DNA of 63,073 bases from Acidimicrobiales bacterium (lineage in GTDB: Bacteria > Actinomycetota > Acidimicrobiia > Acidimicrobiales > MedAcidi-G1): contig JAPKBH010000009.1 of assembly GCA_028823445.1 (NCBI GenBank), positions 1 through 63,073 on the forward strand, read 5' to 3'. The notes below the pieces were generated by a model. The model made no database searches. It was not told the origin of the DNA and saw nothing but the letters and a program-made list of their open reading frames with translations. Shown piece after piece: positions 61,474 through 63,073 of this stretch. Within the stretch, counting starts at the first letter, position 1; every line of letters starts with the position of its first letter. A program made the position numbers and the translations under genes.

Positions 61474-62253
61474 GTGCCGGAGATTTTAGAAATTGAGGCG
61501 TATCGCCGATTAGCTGTTCAGGTGGTGGGCCGTACGGTGCGTTCGGTGCAGGCCCCAGATGCTTGGTTTATTAAAGGCGGTGCCACCCCAGAGTCGTTGT
61601 CGGCTGCTTTGGTGGGTCGCCGGTTTACCGCAGCGCGGCGTCTTGGCAAATTGTTGTTGTTGGATTCCGGCGGGCCTACTTTGGGGCTGCGGTTTGGTAT
61701 GACGGGTCGTTTGTTGGTGGATGGTCAGGCGGCTATTGAACATTTGGAATGGGGAAGCCGTCGGTTTAACCCGGCGTGGCACCGTTTTGGTTTGACGTTT
61801 ACTGGGGGCGGCCAGTTGATTATCGATGACCCTCGGCGCTTTGGTGGGGTAGAAATAGCTCCTGATGAAGCAGCCTTAGGCCCGGATGCGTGGACTCTGG
61901 GGGTTGGGGGTTTACGCCTGGCTTTGGCGGGCGGCCGGGGCCCCCTAAAAGCACGGTTGTTGGATCAATCTCGCATCGCCGGGTTGGGCAACTTATTGGT
62001 AGACGAAATGTGTTGGCGAGCCAGTTTGGACCCCTGCCGCCCTGCTGGTTCGTTGAGTGATCAAGAAAGCAGCGTGCTGGCGAGGGTTATGCGCCAGGTA
62101 CTAAACCAACTGGACAAACGAGGCGGCTCACATATGGGGGACTTGTTTGAACATCGCGGCCGAGGTGCTTGTTGCCCCCAAGATGGCCAGCCGTTGACTA
62201 AGACCACTATTGGTGGGCGAACCACGTGGTGGTGCCCTTTGCATCAGCAGTAG
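61474..62253 (+). CDS. Fpg/Nei-family DNA glycosylase with atypical zinc finger
   Basis: Base excision repair of oxidised bases. 259 residues with GTG start; the mature N-terminus Pro-Glu (PEILEIEAYRR) supplies catalytic Pro and Glu. Lys in RRLGKLLLL and the helix-two-turn-helix RIAGLGNLLVDEMCWRA are present. The C-terminal finger, usually four Cys, reads CCPQDG and CPLHQ, so one or two ligands look changed to Asp or His. Follows metY by 5 bp. Confidence 0.87.
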   Translation: MPEILEIEAYRRLAVQVVGRTVRSVQAPDAWFIKGGATPESLSAALVGRRFTAARRLGKLLLLDSGGPTLGLRFGMTGRLLVDGQAAIEHLEWGSRRFNPAWHRFGLTFTGGGQLIIDDPRRFGGVEIAPDEAALGPDAWTLGVGGLRLALAGGRGPLKARLLDQSRIAGLGNLLVDEMCWRASLDPCRPAGSLSDQESSVLARVMRQVLNQLDKRGGSHMGDLFEHRGRGACCPQDGQPLTKTTIGGRTTWWCPLHQQ

Positions 62254-62294
62254 TGGGTTTGTGGCACTACCCTGATGTTTCGGAGAGGGAACAA

Positions 62295-62750
62295 GTGGCT
62301 ATGAACCGTGGGGCAAAACGAACTTCAGGTAAGTTGGGCCTGGCCGCGGCGTTGCTTTTGCTGGGCCTATTTTTGCCTCCTTCGGTAGGGGCGCAAGTAA
62401 CTACCGTAGAGACGATTCCCCCTGCGGTAGATGCGGAGGGAAAAACCACCAGCGATCGGGTGAACGAAATTGTGTTGACTTTGCGCTTAATCGCCGGGGG
62501 AGTAGCGGTGGGTGCGGTCGGATTTTGGTGGCACACCCGCCCAGAACACCGTTTGCAAGCAGCGGTTGACCGGGGCGAGGTAGATGGCACCGTGTCGACG
62601 CCGAAACAGAAAAAACCGTTATTGCGAGAAAGTAATACTGAGCCGGTGGAACGAGCAGAGGTGAAATCTTCGAGTGATCTCCTTTCAAACTCTATGAGCC
62701 GTGAAGTGCCTGATAATGATGCTGACGAAGGAGCAACTAGTCATGTCTGA
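62295..62750 (+). CDS. Small membrane protein of unknown function
   Basis: 151 residues from GTG 62295 (GAGAGGGA upstream; ATG 62301 also possible). A signal-like segment (LGLAAALLLLGLFLPPSVGAQ) is followed by ~25 exposed residues, a second hydrophobic helix (IVLTLRLIAGGVAVGAVGFWW) and a charged cytoplasmic tail. A TACCCT at 62268-62273 could be its promoter. No family recognised. Confidence 0.75.
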   Translation: MAMNRGAKRTSGKLGLAAALLLLGLFLPPSVGAQVTTVETIPPAVDAEGKTTSDRVNEIVLTLRLIAGGVAVGAVGFWWHTRPEHRLQAAVDRGEVDGTVSTPKQKKPLLRESNTEPVERAEVKSSSDLLSNSMSREVPDNDADEGATSHV

Positions 62751-62919
62751 TGAGTTAGATGTTGAGGCCATGTTGGAGCGTTTTCGCGAACGTTCAGCTG
62801 CGGTACGAAACAGAAATTTGCCTCCTATCGGTGGGGATGAGCGAAAAATGTTTGTTGAGCAGGCGCAAAATGATTTTCAAGATTTTGCTATTATCGGCGA
62901 TGCCCAGTCGACTTTTTAA
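62743..62919 (+). CDS. Small acidic/helical protein of unknown function
   Basis: 58 residues from ATG 62743 with AAGGAG 9 nt upstream. It overlaps the preceding membrane protein gene by 8 bp, so the two are probably coexpressed. Sequence is hydrophilic and likely helical (DVEAMLERFRERSAAVRNRN), without Cys or a recognised motif. Confidence 0.7.
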   Translation: MSDELDVEAMLERFRERSAAVRNRNLPPIGGDERKMFVEQAQNDFQDFAIIGDAQSTF

Positions 62920-63018
62920 GATGGCGTGTTGACCTTGCGTATCAATTTAAGCCCGCCGGCCGACTCAACGTCGTAAGCGGCCGAATCGGCTTTTAGACCG
63001 ATAAGGTAACGACGCAAT
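62920..63018 (+). other. Gap before tRNA-Gly
   Basis: 99 bp. It holds a weak hairpin (GGCCG-AAT-CGGCT, about 62979-62991) followed by TTT, a possible terminator. No convincing tRNA promoter was identified. Confidence 0.3.
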
Positions 63019-63073
63019 GCGGACGTAGCTCAGCTGGTAGAGCATCACCTTGCCAAGGTGAGGGTCGCGGGTT
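63019..63073 (+). tRNA. tRNA-Gly (GCC), truncated by the window end
   Basis: The 5' acceptor strand GCGGACG, D-arm GCTC-AGCTGGTA-GAGC and anticodon arm TCACC-TTGCCAA-GGTGA (anticodon GCC) are complete. The sequence ends in the T arm (GCGGGTT). About 20 nt are missing. Confidence 0.95.

Noticed and set aside
1..63073. Mobile elements, prophage, CRISPR, toxin-antitoxin or biosynthetic clusters
   Set aside because: No transposase, integrase, repeat-spacer array or such gene was recognised; the window is nearly all core genes.

Overview
The window is a gene-dense stretch of housekeeping chromosome, moderately GC-rich by eye. The set of genes points to Actinomycetota, and I infer something near the Acidimicrobiia, possibly marine. 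The pointers are LexA boxes of the CGAAC-N4-GTTCG type, lexA divergent from a LysM gene, a class II (B12-dependent) ribonucleotide reductase, RNase J, an FMN riboswitch, a SAM-I/IV-like riboswitch and a DmdC-like acyl-CoA dehydrogenase. No insertion sequence, prophage, integrase or CRISPR array was seen, and base composition looks uniform.

Layout, left to right. 1-7437 holds the end of rpsB, then tsf, pyrH, frr, cdsA, dxr, rseP and ispG: translation elongation, ribosome recycling, lipid precursors and MEP isoprenoid synthesis. 7438-15514 is the rimP-nusA-ylxR-infB-rbfA-truB-ribF block plus a TSUP transporter. 15508-18930 has a class II aldolase gene on the minus strand and an FMN-riboswitch-controlled ribE-ribBA-ribH operon. 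19025-22039 is rpsO-pnp. An M16 peptidase, dapB, SURF1, a winged-helix protein, dapA, RNase J, ftsK, a cation antiporter, rimO, pgsA and cinA follow. 34596-44679 holds msrB, recA, miaB, miaA, dapF, hflX, dapC, dapD, dapE and lexA. 44706-49756 carries the SOS region (lexA, a LysM protein), a RibD-like reductase, nrdJ and tdk. 49784-53955 is a four-gene minus-strand cluster of mostly unknown function. 54030-63073 has an acyl-CoA dehydrogenase, lgt, a cyclase, an alkyltransferase-like protein, a DEAD-box helicase, a SAM riboswitch with metX-metY, a DNA glycosylase, two small genes and the start of tRNA-Gly.

Three themes run across the window. First, at least twelve genes have a TAnnnT hexamer exactly 6-7 nt before the start codon, with no ribosome binding site that would be needed. 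This is the layout of leaderless promoters, and it also fixes several start codons. Second, DNA-damage control is concentrated here: recA and lexA have LexA boxes (four at lexA, three of them phased by 15 bp), and recA, ftsK and the LysM gene share a TTGTCACAC-like element 8 nt upstream of a -10 hexamer. That layout resembles the PafBC (RecA-NDp) promoters of mycobacteria. Third, several RNA-handling proteins (S2, NusA, IF2, PNPase) carry similar acidic Pro/Ala/Glu tails, in S2 encoded by perfect 45-bp repeats.

The least understood part is the minus-strand cluster: a 569-residue unknown protein, an M19-like protein that lacks most zinc ligands, a 177-residue unknown protein and an LDH2-type dehydrogenase. 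Six dap genes give the succinylase branch of diaminopimelate synthesis from aspartate semialdehyde onward, except for the final decarboxylase.
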